Assembly (NCBI RefSeq): GCF_015207665.1
Contig: NZ_JADEWL010000062.1
Location: 1 to 38,981, forward strand
Source: Plectonema cf. radiosum LEGE 06105
GTDB lineage: Bacteria > Cyanobacteriota > Cyanobacteriia > Cyanobacteriales > Nostocaceae
DNA: 38,981 bases
Direction: 5' to 3'
The notes beneath the pieces are model-generated. The model worked only from the letters and a program-made list of their open reading frames with translations, did not search any database and was not told the origin of the DNA. Both the position numbers and the translations under genes were made by a program. This document shows, in pieces, positions 24,488 to 33,024 of this stretch. How positions within the stretch are numbered: position 1 is the first letter of the stretch; each line of letters opens with the position of its first letter.

Positions 24488-24810
24488 AAAAATATAGAGA
24501 ATATGTTCAGCAACTTTTGGTAAAGTATGGTAGCTATAAACCTTCATACGGAGATGTAGAGGTAGAACAGATATTTGATACTGTACGCGACCATTATCAA
24601 CTTGTTAATGTAGGCTGGGAAAATAAACATCGTGTTTATGGTTGTTCAATACACATAGATATCAAAAATGAAAAAATTTGGATTCAGTGGAATGGAACAG
24701 AAATAAATATTGCTGAAGAACTAGTTTCGATGGGGATTCCCAAACAAGATATTGTAATAGGATTTCATTCACCATTAAAAAGGCAATTTACAGATTTTGC
24801 TATGGGTTAG
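24475..24810 (+). CDS. xisI: XisI-like protein
   Basis: A 111-residue protein typical of the XisI family: MDKLEKYREYVQQLLVKYGS, VEVEQIFDTVRDHYQLVNVG, RVYGCSIHIDIKNEKIWIQW, then GTEINIAEELVSMGIPKQDI and VIGFHSPLKRQFTDFA. It overlaps the end of xisH by 13 bp, the usual arrangement, so the two are translated together. A direct part in excision is shown only for the fdxN element of Anabaena; a toxin-antitoxin-like role for the pair has been suggested, and here that is inference. Confidence 0.9.
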   Translation: MDKLEKYREYVQQLLVKYGSYKPSYGDVEVEQIFDTVRDHYQLVNVGWENKHRVYGCSIHIDIKNEKIWIQWNGTEINIAEELVSMGIPKQDIVIGFHSPLKRQFTDFAMG

Positions 24811-24938
24811 CAAGCGATTAATTAAAAGTGCTGGAAAAGTCTTTTTATATGCAAACGCTTATTTCTCAATAAGAAAATTACGACCTAACATATATTGACA
24901 CCACATTTTGAGTAATATTCCGTCAATTTTATATTCAA

Positions 24939-27900
24939 CTATCTTTCAAATTCCTGTAACGCTTTGTTTAGTCCGTAAACTCCTGTTTGGGCTATACAAT
25001 CAACTATATCTAGACAGCGCGATAGCGAAGCGCTGCTGCAAGCAGATCGCAATTTTTTATCTTTGCTTTGGCTATAAACTCGAATCAATAATTTGCTGAT
25101 TTTATCAGCATAAGGAATATGACTAGCGTCACTACGATTATCTGATTTAGAAATCCTGACTATTTTTTCACAAATAGAACAGGTAATATCTGGAAGTTTC
25201 GCCGTTGTTTTGTCAAGAGCATGAATTAAATCGCGATAATTAGTTGCAAATGCACTACTTTCAACAAAATCTTCAACTAATTGGCGATAAATTCCTAATT
25301 CATCTCTCTCAAACTGGAAAAAACATCTAGCAGCTTCTGCACGAACTTTTTCATCTACATCATTAAATAGCTGAGTTAATTTATTCTCACAAAATTGACG
25401 AAAATGTGCAGATTTTAAATTATCTACAAAGACTGTGGTGGCTGAAATACGATGCTGCTCTGTGCTAGAAAGGCAATTTTCTGCTAATGGATAAGCTTCT
25501 TCTATTACTAAAGATGCTCTACAAACTTGCTGAGTAACAACTTTTATTACTTCAGGTAAATTAGAAGTAATCATTCGCTCTAATATTGGCATCAATACTT
25601 GAAAATATTTTGGTAAAACATAATATAAAAATCTTTCCACAGTTGGTGTACCTAAAATATCATCTTCTGTTTGGCAAAGTTTTATAAAAAGACTAACAGC
25701 CAAATCATGATCATAATTCAATACAGCCGTTAAAGCTTCAGCTGCACAGCACTTAACACTAATGGAAGGGTCTTGGATTATTTGCTCTAAGTATCGCTGA
25801 AAGTAAACAGTACGGCTTTTATCGGCAAAAATAAGTTTTGCGATCGCGCTGACAGCAGCACCCCTTGTTGAGTTAATTCCGAAGCTGACTATATTGCCAC
25901 TATTATTTGTACGCCAAGATTCTTCCTGTGGATTCGGGTCATTTAATGCATACCAAATCAAAATTTCAAAAGCTTCTTCACTCCATTGTAATTTTGATAG
26001 CTTGTTAAATAACCATGCAATCGAACGACCGCAGGGACGATTAGGTAATTGGTGGCAACGTTGACATACTTGGAGTGCGGTTTCAACATCTGTACTAACT
26101 TCAGCAATACCAGTTAGAATCGCATCAAAGTATGATGAATTAGCATTGTCTGGAATTTTCCATATTAAAGATGCAAAACGTAATGGTTGTTTTTTAACTT
26201 GATTTTCTAAATTACTTGATAGTTGATGCGCTCCTCCTATCAGTTTACCAGTACGTTGAAATAATGTACCCAAATCACCATAATCATAGTGAGCAATAGC
26301 TTGTAACCATTGCTTATCACTCATTTTGTCTGCTGCATCTTTAGGTATTGGAGATTTAACAAGTGAAGCTTCAAGCGAATCTGGCGGTTCGTTTTCTTGT
26401 AATATTTCGATTCCCTTAGTATCAGGAAATTTACGTCGCCATTCTTGCAATCTACGAGTAGCTAATTCTGAACGTCTAGAAGAATCAATAGCTTCCAACA
26501 AAAGAAGTTGTGCTTCACCTCGACATATAAAGCCTTTCGCAGTTTTTTCAAACTCAGTGTAATAATTAAGAATAATATCTTCGAGCTTAGATAACTTTTC
26601 CTCAGAGGAATGGGGAGTAATTGATTTTAATAAAAGTTGGGTTGCCCAATAAGGTTCATTACCAATAACTGCACTTCTACATAAATCTCCTCCCGTTTCT
26701 AGTCTGAGAGGTTGCTCGCAAAGATAATCAATAGCTTCGTTCGCAAATTTTTCTCCATTTGCAGTATAAGCACGAACTAATAGATACTGTATTGTTTCAA
26801 AATTGGAATAGCGTAAGTGCTGTTCGGTAATCATTGTAAATTCTTCAGGGTCTTGTACAGCTAAATTTGATAAAGCTGCTTCCATATTTTTTAGCAGTAA
26901 TTTATCAATACCATAGTCATCACCATAAATACGAAACCACCAAACAGCATCTTGCCAAGGTGGATTAACTTGCCGGAAAGCAGTTAAATCCATAACTTGA
27001 AGCATGAAAGGCAACACATTTTCAATAAATGCTTGTGGAGCATTACTAGCACTTTCGCTTATTGCTTCCTTGTAATAAGCACTATAAGGAAAAACTCCAT
27101 ACTTTTCTTCAAATGGATTAGGATTTTTAGATTTTAAACTAATATTTAATCGACGATTTAAAAAATGACCTATTGCTTCGCAACTCCATTCTGAATTTTG
27201 CTTTGGTAAATTATAGATAAGACTCCAAAAGTCTCGTTGAATGTTTCCATCATCCGTTTGGCTATCTAATATACCTATATCTACTAAACGTAGGAATAAA
27301 TCAAAAAAACGTCTTCCAGTACCAAATTCTGCAAAACTGGTTAATTTTACAAATCTTTGCAACCACCTTTCCGAATTACCAACAAAAGGTTCCAACAACT
27401 CAGCAACTCGATCTGGAAGCTGCTTCTGCATAAAAGAAAGTAGCGTTACCGTTTTGTCAATGTGACTCTCGTTTTCGTCTTGCAGCCACTGTTCAATTAT
27501 CCCTAGACTATCTAACAACTGAAACCAGTGAATAGAAGTGTTCAAAATAACCCATACTTCCTTGCTGAGAGGGTTTTGAGAACACATCAGTTCTTTGATT
27601 ATTTCCCATTTTTCTTCTGTGGGATTATCCAATGTTTCTAATAGGGCAATTACTACCTTTTTCAAATGGAATCTAATATCTGAACTATTAAGCAGTTCTC
27701 GCAGATTTTGTAGATAACCATCAAAATTTTCCTCTCGTTGATGGATGAGAATTTGCCTAACTTGAGCGCGACGAAACAAATGTTGCTCACTACATCGTAA
27801 AAACGTTAATAGTTCTTGACCACGATATGCAAACCGACGGGCAAAAGCATAATCAAAAAAGCTTTCATGGAAAAACGAAATACGTTTATTTTCCCAAGTT

Positions 27901-29510
27901 AATATATGCTCGGAAGCCATTGCCCTCGCATCATCAGCAAATTCATCAACAACGCTTTCTGGAGCAGATAAACTTTGTTGTTGCTGGCTGCTCATATAGT
28001 CACATAAGCGATCGATAACTTGAGTCCATTGAACCGAACAACCGAGACGTTCTCGTAATTTGCCTTGCTTTTTGCTCCAAAACTGGTCGTATAGTTCCTT
28101 TGCTGTTTGAAACAATACAGCATCTACAGTAGAATCTTCAGCTATTTCTGCCAACAAGCTCAAATGCAAGGGTATGGATAATAAGTTAAGCTGCTTTTCA
28201 GTTAGTCGCGTGGTTTCTAAACCTAATTTGGTAACAACATCTCTGACCGTGGAGTGAGGAAGACGATTAATAGCGATCGCCTTAGCAACACCATTTTTCT
28301 CGTCAATCAAACGTTTTAATCTATTATCATTATCCAAATCAAACTTGCGACAAGCTAATAATAAATGGATGTTGGGATGTGCCTGGGCTTGTTTGATAAT
28401 CTCGAAGATACAATCGAAAAATTGAGGATTGCGACCTGATGCAAAACTCACGGCATCAAGTTGATCGATAACAAGCACACAATCTCGACTTTGGGCGATA
28501 TTAGCTAAAACTATCGCAGGAGAGCCAGGTAAACCCAACTGTTCCCCTAATTTATCAGGTAGCGGCATTGCTTCCAAGCGATCGACACGAAATGCAAGTA
28601 CGGGAACACCTTGGTTGTGTAGCTTTTCCAAAACTTGCAACATCACACCGCTTTTGCCAACTCCAGCTTCTCCGACAGCTAAAATGCTTTGTTTCTTTTG
28701 GGTGATGAGTTGCTCAAATGCAGCTTGCGCTTCATTACGAGGAATAATATTACCTCCAATAGCCCTTTGCTCGGTTAAAGAAGAAATGTAAATATTATTT
28801 GCATTTTCAACCGCAGCTAAAACATGAGGATCTTTTCCCCACTGACGACGACGATAACCTCTTTCCTGTAGTAAATAATGCCAAATATCATGTGCTGTTA
28901 GTTCGCAATGAATTTTTTCCAAAGCTAACTCAGCAAGTTCAATTCTGATCGTTTTTGGGTCGCCCTCTACTAAAGCGGCGATACGGTTTTCTACTGTTTC
29001 AACTAGAACATCTTCGCCAAATGTTACCACCTTCACACGTTTCAAAGCTTCAAAAGCAGCAATTTCCGAACAATTTTCCCATTTTTTACGCAGTGTGTTG
29101 AAATGACCAAATAGCGTCTTATTAAGAAAATCGCGCTCAAATTCCGTCCAAGATGCAGCACCTCTGGCTCTCTGGGCTAACTCTCCCAACTCATCCGCAT
29201 CTTGAGTAGAAACAAATACACAGATAACTTTAGGATTGCTAAGGCTTTTCCAAAAATCCGATAAAACCTGAACTTGTTTATCCTCCAATGCACTGAGTGT
29301 CCAGCGTCCCCGTCCGCTCCTTTGACGCTTAACTTGATGGCACTCCAACTTCTTATTTTTACTAACAAAAAACTCGAAAGCATCCTCACCAGGTTTTTCT
29401 AGACGGATAGAAGTAGCTTTCTCATCCATGACATCAATGATACAATGCACAGTCCAACGACCTTCATAGCGGTTGCCGATTTTGTCAGTTTCTCCTCCTG
29501 GTAAGGGCAT
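24939..29510 (-). CDS. STAND NTPase with N-terminal Cap4-like nuclease (Avs-like)
   Basis: A 1523-residue protein in three parts. Residues ~5-210: a PD-(D/E)XK nuclease of the Cap4/DUF4297 type, with GGETDKIGNRYEGRWTV, Glu38 in SIRLE, FEFF, and HQVKRQ (Lys61). Residues ~245-560: STAND NTPase with Walker A GEAGVGKS (~282), Walker B CVLVIDQLDAVS (~347), LLLACRKFDLD and a winged-helix region ending SFFHESFFDYAFARRFAY. The remaining ~950 residues are all-helical, HEAT/TPR-like, suited to sensing a ligand. This layout is that of Avs-type anti-phage proteins, in which target binding triggers oligomerisation and DNA cleavage; the target here is unknown. The C-terminus RSACSSASLSR (25014-25052) is encoded by a small dispersed repeat inserted in frame. 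It is monocistronic as far as seen. Confidence 0.82.
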   Translation of the reverse strand: MPLPGGETDKIGNRYEGRWTVHCIIDVMDEKATSIRLEKPGEDAFEFFVSKNKKLECHQVKRQRSGRGRWTLSALEDKQVQVLSDFWKSLSNPKVICVFVSTQDADELGELAQRARGAASWTEFERDFLNKTLFGHFNTLRKKWENCSEIAAFEALKRVKVVTFGEDVLVETVENRIAALVEGDPKTIRIELAELALEKIHCELTAHDIWHYLLQERGYRRRQWGKDPHVLAAVENANNIYISSLTEQRAIGGNIIPRNEAQAAFEQLITQKKQSILAVGEAGVGKSGVMLQVLEKLHNQGVPVLAFRVDRLEAMPLPDKLGEQLGLPGSPAIVLANIAQSRDCVLVIDQLDAVSFASGRNPQFFDCIFEIIKQAQAHPNIHLLLACRKFDLDNDNRLKRLIDEKNGVAKAIAINRLPHSTVRDVVTKLGLETTRLTEKQLNLLSIPLHLSLLAEIAEDSTVDAVLFQTAKELYDQFWSKKQGKLRERLGCSVQWTQVIDRLCDYMSSQQQQSLSAPESVVDEFADDARAMASEHILTWENKRISFFHESFFDYAFARRFAYRGQELLTFLRCSEQHLFRRAQVRQILIHQREENFDGYLQNLRELLNSSDIRFHLKKVVIALLETLDNPTEEKWEIIKELMCSQNPLSKEVWVILNTSIHWFQLLDSLGIIEQWLQDENESHIDKTVTLLSFMQKQLPDRVAELLEPFVGNSERWLQRFVKLTSFAEFGTGRRFFDLFLRLVDIGILDSQTDDGNIQRDFWSLIYNLPKQNSEWSCEAIGHFLNRRLNISLKSKNPNPFEEKYGVFPYSAYYKEAISESASNAPQAFIENVLPFMLQVMDLTAFRQVNPPWQDAVWWFRIYGDDYGIDKLLLKNMEAALSNLAVQDPEEFTMITEQHLRYSNFETIQYLLVRAYTANGEKFANEAIDYLCEQPLRLETGGDLCRSAVIGNEPYWATQLLLKSITPHSSEEKLSKLEDIILNYYTEFEKTAKGFICRGEAQLLLLEAIDSSRRSELATRRLQEWRRKFPDTKGIEILQENEPPDSLEASLVKSPIPKDAADKMSDKQWLQAIAHYDYGDLGTLFQRTGKLIGGAHQLSSNLENQVKKQPLRFASLIWKIPDNANSSYFDAILTGIAEVSTDVETALQVCQRCHQLPNRPCGRSIAWLFNKLSKLQWSEEAFEILIWYALNDPNPQEESWRTNNSGNIVSFGINSTRGAAVSAIAKLIFADKSRTVYFQRYLEQIIQDPSISVKCCAAEALTAVLNYDHDLAVSLFIKLCQTEDDILGTPTVERFLYYVLPKYFQVLMPILERMITSNLPEVIKVVTQQVCRASLVIEEAYPLAENCLSSTEQHRISATTVFVDNLKSAHFRQFCENKLTQLFNDVDEKVRAEAARCFFQFERDELGIYRQLVEDFVESSAFATNYRDLIHALDKTTAKLPDITCSICEKIVRISKSDNRSDASHIPYADKISKLLIRVYSQSKDKKLRSACSSASLSRCLDIVDCIAQTGVYGLNKALQEFER
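25014..25052. repeat. Small dispersed repeat (GCGATAGCGAAGCGCTGCTG) inside the STAND gene
   Basis: GCGCGATAGCGAAGCGCTGC followed by TGCAAGCAGATCGC, with partly self-complementary halves, resembles a common cyanobacterial repeat. It encodes RSACSSASLSR near the C-terminus of the STAND protein. Confidence 0.55.
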
Positions 29511-29769
29511 ATAATTGCTGTTCTCTCTATCGGGGATGTGATTTGTTCTTATTTATTTCCAAATTTACAACTCAAACTTGATGATATTATGCCGTAATTG
29601 AGGAAGGCAATTGCTTTCATGTTCGCATAACGTACTACTTACCCTTGTGCCATTAAACCATTGATTTAAGATTTATGTCCTTGCATTGAAAAAATATAGA
29701 CGTAAATTAATTTGAATAAACAAGTCTTTCAATCCAATAACATCTCTAAGTATTTCGGAGTAGCGATCG
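29511..29769. other. Gap between the STAND gene and the Trypco1 gene
   Basis: AT-rich, with no ORF or RNA recognised. A HIP1 site (GCGATCGC, 29763-29770) abuts the Trypco1 stop. Confidence 0.5.
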
Positions 29770-30156
29770 CTATTTATTTTCTTCTTCTTTAGGAAATGAG
29801 CATTCGACAGTAATCTTCATGTTGCTTTTCGCTGTACCTTTGGTCACATAGGGTACTCCTGCTTCTCCACCCAGTTCGATACCAAACTCTAAGGTGACTT
29901 TATCTACATTGGCATTTGCGATCGGCATTTGTTTAAATGCATTTAAGGTATAAATTGTGTAAGCGCGAATAGTGCTTTGAATTGCTTGGAAATTTTGCAC
30001 CATTTGCTTGCGGATTGCTTCCGGACTCATTCCCTTTTCATCTAAAGCTTCTTCTTCCTCTTCTTCAGTAAGGACAGGGGGAATATTCACGTCTTCCGAT
30101 GCTTCGATGTAGATGATTGTGTTGTCATCTAGTTGGATAGGTGTAAGTTTGGTCAT
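29770..30156 (-). CDS. Trypco1-domain protein (CU044_2847 family)
   Basis: A 128-residue acidic protein. PIQLDDNTIIYIEASED gives the opening strand pair, a middle helix (RKQMVQNFQAIQSTIRAYTI) follows, and the end VDKVTLEFGIELGGEAGVPY ... SNMKITVECSF carries the 'vEFG.klg.eaG' signature of the trypsin-co-occurring domain 1. In published comparative work this domain accompanies trypsin- or caspase-like proteases and STAND NTPases in bacterial conflict systems, probably as an adaptor or regulator. Here it is divergent from a caspase-like gene, sharing a 178-bp promoter region, and close to an Avs-like STAND gene. The role is inferred from this association. Confidence 0.72.
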   Translation of the reverse strand: MTKLTPIQLDDNTIIYIEASEDVNIPPVLTEEEEEEALDEKGMSPEAIRKQMVQNFQAIQSTIRAYTIYTLNAFKQMPIANANVDKVTLEFGIELGGEAGVPYVTKGTAKSNMKITVECSFPKEEENK

Positions 30157-30334
30157 GCGATTTTGGAGTTTAGATTGAATTACAGTATTTGGCGTATCGC
30201 GCAGAAGACAACAGAAGAATCTACAATTTTTAATTTAAACGGAATTTCAGCAAAATTACTTGGAAATCATGGTAAATATGTTGTAACTGTATAAGTAAAA
30301 TCATTACTCGAAAAACTAAGTAAGGCTTGCTGCT

Positions 30335-31774
30335 ATGAGTCGAGACGCTTTGGTTGTTGGCATTAATACCTATAGTTACGAGCGTCTGAGTAATTTAACA
30401 GCACCAGCTATTGATGCAGAAGCGGTAGCCAAACTATTGGAAAACTACGGTGAGTTTAACGTGAAACGGCTACCTGCGGTTAAGGATAAGGAAAATAATA
30501 CCAGTCGGGTAGGGCAGAAAACTCAAGTTACTTTAACTCAATTAGAAGCAGCCATAGTTCAATTATTCAAACCTGAAGGCAGAAATATTCCCGACACCGC
30601 GCTTCTGTATTTTTCCGGTCATGGGTTGCGGAAAAATCAAGGCATTCAAGAAGGATTTTTAGCCACCAGTGACACAAACCCAGATGTGGGTAACTGGGGT
30701 TTGCGGTTGAAATGGTTGCGGGAATTGTTGCAAGAAAGCGAAGTTCGGCAGCAAATTATTTGGCTCGATTGTTGTTACAGTGGGGAATTGCTCAACTTTG
30801 CCGAAGCCGATCCAGGAGATAGAGGAAAAGGTCGAGATAGGTGTTTTATTGCCGCTTCACGGGAGTTTGAGCCAGCTTTTGAGGCGATCGGGACAAATCA
30901 CAGTGTCCTCACCACAGCGCTGCTACAGGCTTTGGAACCGAAAGAGAAACAGGTGACAAACTATACTGTAGTTGATGTCATCGACCAAAATATCGCCAAA
31001 TTTCCCCAGCGTCCGATATTTAGCAATTCTGGGGGAGTGATAAATCTTATTCGTGGAGTACCAATTATTGAGAATTCTTCATCTCAGCGCAGGAATAATA
31101 TATATAATGAAGAGATATTAGAAGAATCCAATGAATCAGAGGAAGCAAACTTTGAGGAACCAAAAGGGTTCAATTCATCTACTGATGATTTCTATAGATT
31201 TCTTAGGGAAAACTCTTCGATTTCTCCAGAGGAAAGTAAGCTTTTTTTGTCAACTTTAATTATTATTGTTATCTTAGTTAGTTTTGCTTCTTGTATTGGA
31301 AATGTTTTTGTAGAATCGAGACGCGAAGATATGAAAGAAAATTTGATATCTGCTCATAGACTAGGTAATAATGAACTAGTAAAACAAATGATAATAAAAA
31401 TATTTAATGAAAATCCAAGTACTAGCAACATGGAAAAAATAGACTTAGCTAAAATAGATTTAAGTGGTGCAAATATTAGTGATACAAACCTTGTAAATTT
31501 CAATTTTTCTGATGCCTACCTTATAGGTACTAATTTCAGTAACACTAATCTTCGCAATGCTAATTTAAAAAATGCGAATCTCCGAAATGCCGACCTTAAA
31601 AATGCCAACCTTGAAGATGCGAATCTTGATGGAACTAATTTAACTGGAGCTAATATTGAAAATGCAATCCTTACTGGTTACAACAATTTGAAACCAGAGC
31701 AAGTAACATCTGCTAGGGGTTGGAAAATGGCAAAATATAATGAAGAGATGAGGGAAAAATTGGGACTGAAATAG
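30335..31774 (+). CDS. Caspase-like protease (C14) with membrane segment and pentapeptide repeats
   Basis: A 479-residue orthocaspase-type protein. The p20-like domain (1-245) has the catalytic His96 in YFSGHG and Cys147 in WLDCCYSG. A low-complexity acidic linker (EEILEESNESEEANFEEPKG) leads to one hydrophobic segment near residue 310 (LFLSTLIIIVILVSFASCI), then pentapeptide repeats (NANLKNANLRNADLKNANLE, DANLDGTNLTGANI), a right-handed beta helix used for binding. The N-terminal protease would face the cytoplasm if the N-terminus is inside, with the repeats across the membrane; topology is not certain. Bacterial caspase-like proteases can act as death effectors in conflict systems. AAGG sits about 11 nt before the ATG. 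It is divergent from the Trypco1 gene. Confidence 0.88.
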   Translation: MSRDALVVGINTYSYERLSNLTAPAIDAEAVAKLLENYGEFNVKRLPAVKDKENNTSRVGQKTQVTLTQLEAAIVQLFKPEGRNIPDTALLYFSGHGLRKNQGIQEGFLATSDTNPDVGNWGLRLKWLRELLQESEVRQQIIWLDCCYSGELLNFAEADPGDRGKGRDRCFIAASREFEPAFEAIGTNHSVLTTALLQALEPKEKQVTNYTVVDVIDQNIAKFPQRPIFSNSGGVINLIRGVPIIENSSSQRRNNIYNEEILEESNESEEANFEEPKGFNSSTDDFYRFLRENSSISPEESKLFLSTLIIIVILVSFASCIGNVFVESRREDMKENLISAHRLGNNELVKQMIIKIFNENPSTSNMEKIDLAKIDLSGANISDTNLVNFNFSDAYLIGTNFSNTNLRNANLKNANLRNADLKNANLEDANLDGTNLTGANIENAILTGYNNLKPEQVTSARGWKMAKYNEEMREKLGLK

Positions 31775-32224
31775 CAAAACATAATTATTTTAAAAATTTA
31801 CAGTTTTCTCTTACACACTTAAGCTAGCAAATTTCTCGATGCGAAGGAATCAACTGTAACCTATAACTGTTCAAAATTTGACAGATTTACCTACCATCCA
31901 GCTGTTGTTAACGCATTTGGTGTATTAATTGGAATTGTATGCGAACCCACCACATTATGTATCCGTTTATCCAGTTGAATCTTCCCATGCCGACACCAGA
32001 GAGTTGATGCTGTGCGTACTGAAATTGAACCATTTTTTTTGACGATAGCATAAGAAAATGTTCTACTCAAACCATCAGTGTTTAGCGACACAGAGGAAGT
32101 CTAAGGCTACGTCAACGACCACCGCGTCTTAGGGTTTGTGGAGTTATGCGATTGCGGTTGAGGGTTTTTTGGGAGTGCGATCGCTTGCGCCAAATGCTAG
32201 GATATTCAACAAAAAGGTAAAAAA
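31775..32224. other. Gap with an unassigned small frame
   Basis: A 66-codon minus-strand frame with a GTG start (31891-32091; SLNTDGLSRTFSYAIVKKNG, STLWCRHGKIQLDKRIHNVV) has protein-like composition but no family I recognise and no clear ribosome binding site. It may be a gene remnant. A HIP1 site lies near 32178. Nothing else is seen. Confidence 0.35.
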
Positions 32225-32476
32225 ATGAAAGCGATCGAAGTTACTGGCAAAATTGACCAATATGGAAACCTACTTTTGGATGAACCGATTCAAGGAACAA
32301 CTTATCCCCATCAGGTGCGGGTGATTGTGTTGGTTCCAGAAGACACAGAAGATATTGACCCCGATGATACACCAGTTGAGGAGATTAAAGCTAGCTTGAA
32401 AAGAGCTTTACACCAAGCGAAAACAGGTCAAACTAGACCTATTAGTGAGTTATGGGACAGGATTGATGCAGAATAA
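32225..32476 (+). CDS. RelN-type antitoxin
   Basis: An 83-residue protein: MKAIEVTGKIDQYGNLLLDE, HQVRVIVLVPED, a strongly acidic spacer (DTEDIDPDD), then VEEIKASLKRALHQAKTGQT and PISELWDRID. This is the cyanobacterial RelN antitoxin layout, with an AbrB-like N-terminal hairpin and a C-terminal toxin-binding helix. AAGG lies 8 nt before the ATG. It overlaps the relE-like frame by 11 bp, the normal coupling of the pair. As its toxin gene is interrupted, it may survive as a free antitoxin. Confidence 0.82.
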   Translation: MKAIEVTGKIDQYGNLLLDEPIQGTTYPHQVRVIVLVPEDTEDIDPDDTPVEEIKASLKRALHQAKTGQTRPISELWDRIDAE

Positions 32477-32828
32477 TCATGCAGTTTATATTCGCTTTTC
32501 CCATGAGTTTGAAGAGGAGCTTTACAGACTTTCTAAGAGATTCCGCAATATTCGCTCTGATGTTCAACCGCTTACCCCGCAGTTACAATAAGGAAATATT
32601 TTGGGAGATAGAATTGGGGGTATTGGTGAAGAGTATGTGGTTTATAAGGTAAGGATTCGCAACAGTAATATCCAAAAAGGTAAAAGTGCTGGATATCGAT
32701 TAATGTATCAAGTTGAGTCACTTACAAGTATTTTATTATTAACAATTTATTCCAAATCCGACCGAGAAGATATTACTGCCAATGAAATTATAGATATTTT
32801 AGCTAATTTTGATAGAGAGGAAAGTTGA
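32466..32828 (+). pseudogene. relE: RelE-type toxin, interrupted by a nonsense codon
   Basis: From the ATG at 32466 the frame reads QNNHAVYIRFSHEFEEELYR, then FRNIRSDVQPLTPQLQ, then TAA at 32589-32591, and goes on in the same frame as GNILGDRIGGIGEEYVVYKV, SAGYRLMYQVESLTSILLLT and SKSDREDI to a stop at 32828. The two halves make one RelE-fold mRNA interferase of the expected ~120 residues. The context (QLQ, then GN) suggests an original CAA changed to TAA. RelE cuts mRNA in the ribosome A site. Only 41 codons remain before the stop, so the toxin is presumably inactive. Confidence 0.8.
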
Positions 32829-33024
32829 AGAACTTGATGCAAATTCGTTGTTCCCATCTTCTTTTTCTGTAATCTTCATTCTACTCTCCAGTATTTATCT
32901 ATCTTGCTAGTTTTATATACAGTAATTACAAATTAATCCTAATTATAAAAGAGTAAATTTATAACTGTAGATGGAAGCTGGTTGGCACAGTCGTAAATTT
33001 GCGCTAGCAGCGATGCAGGTAGAT

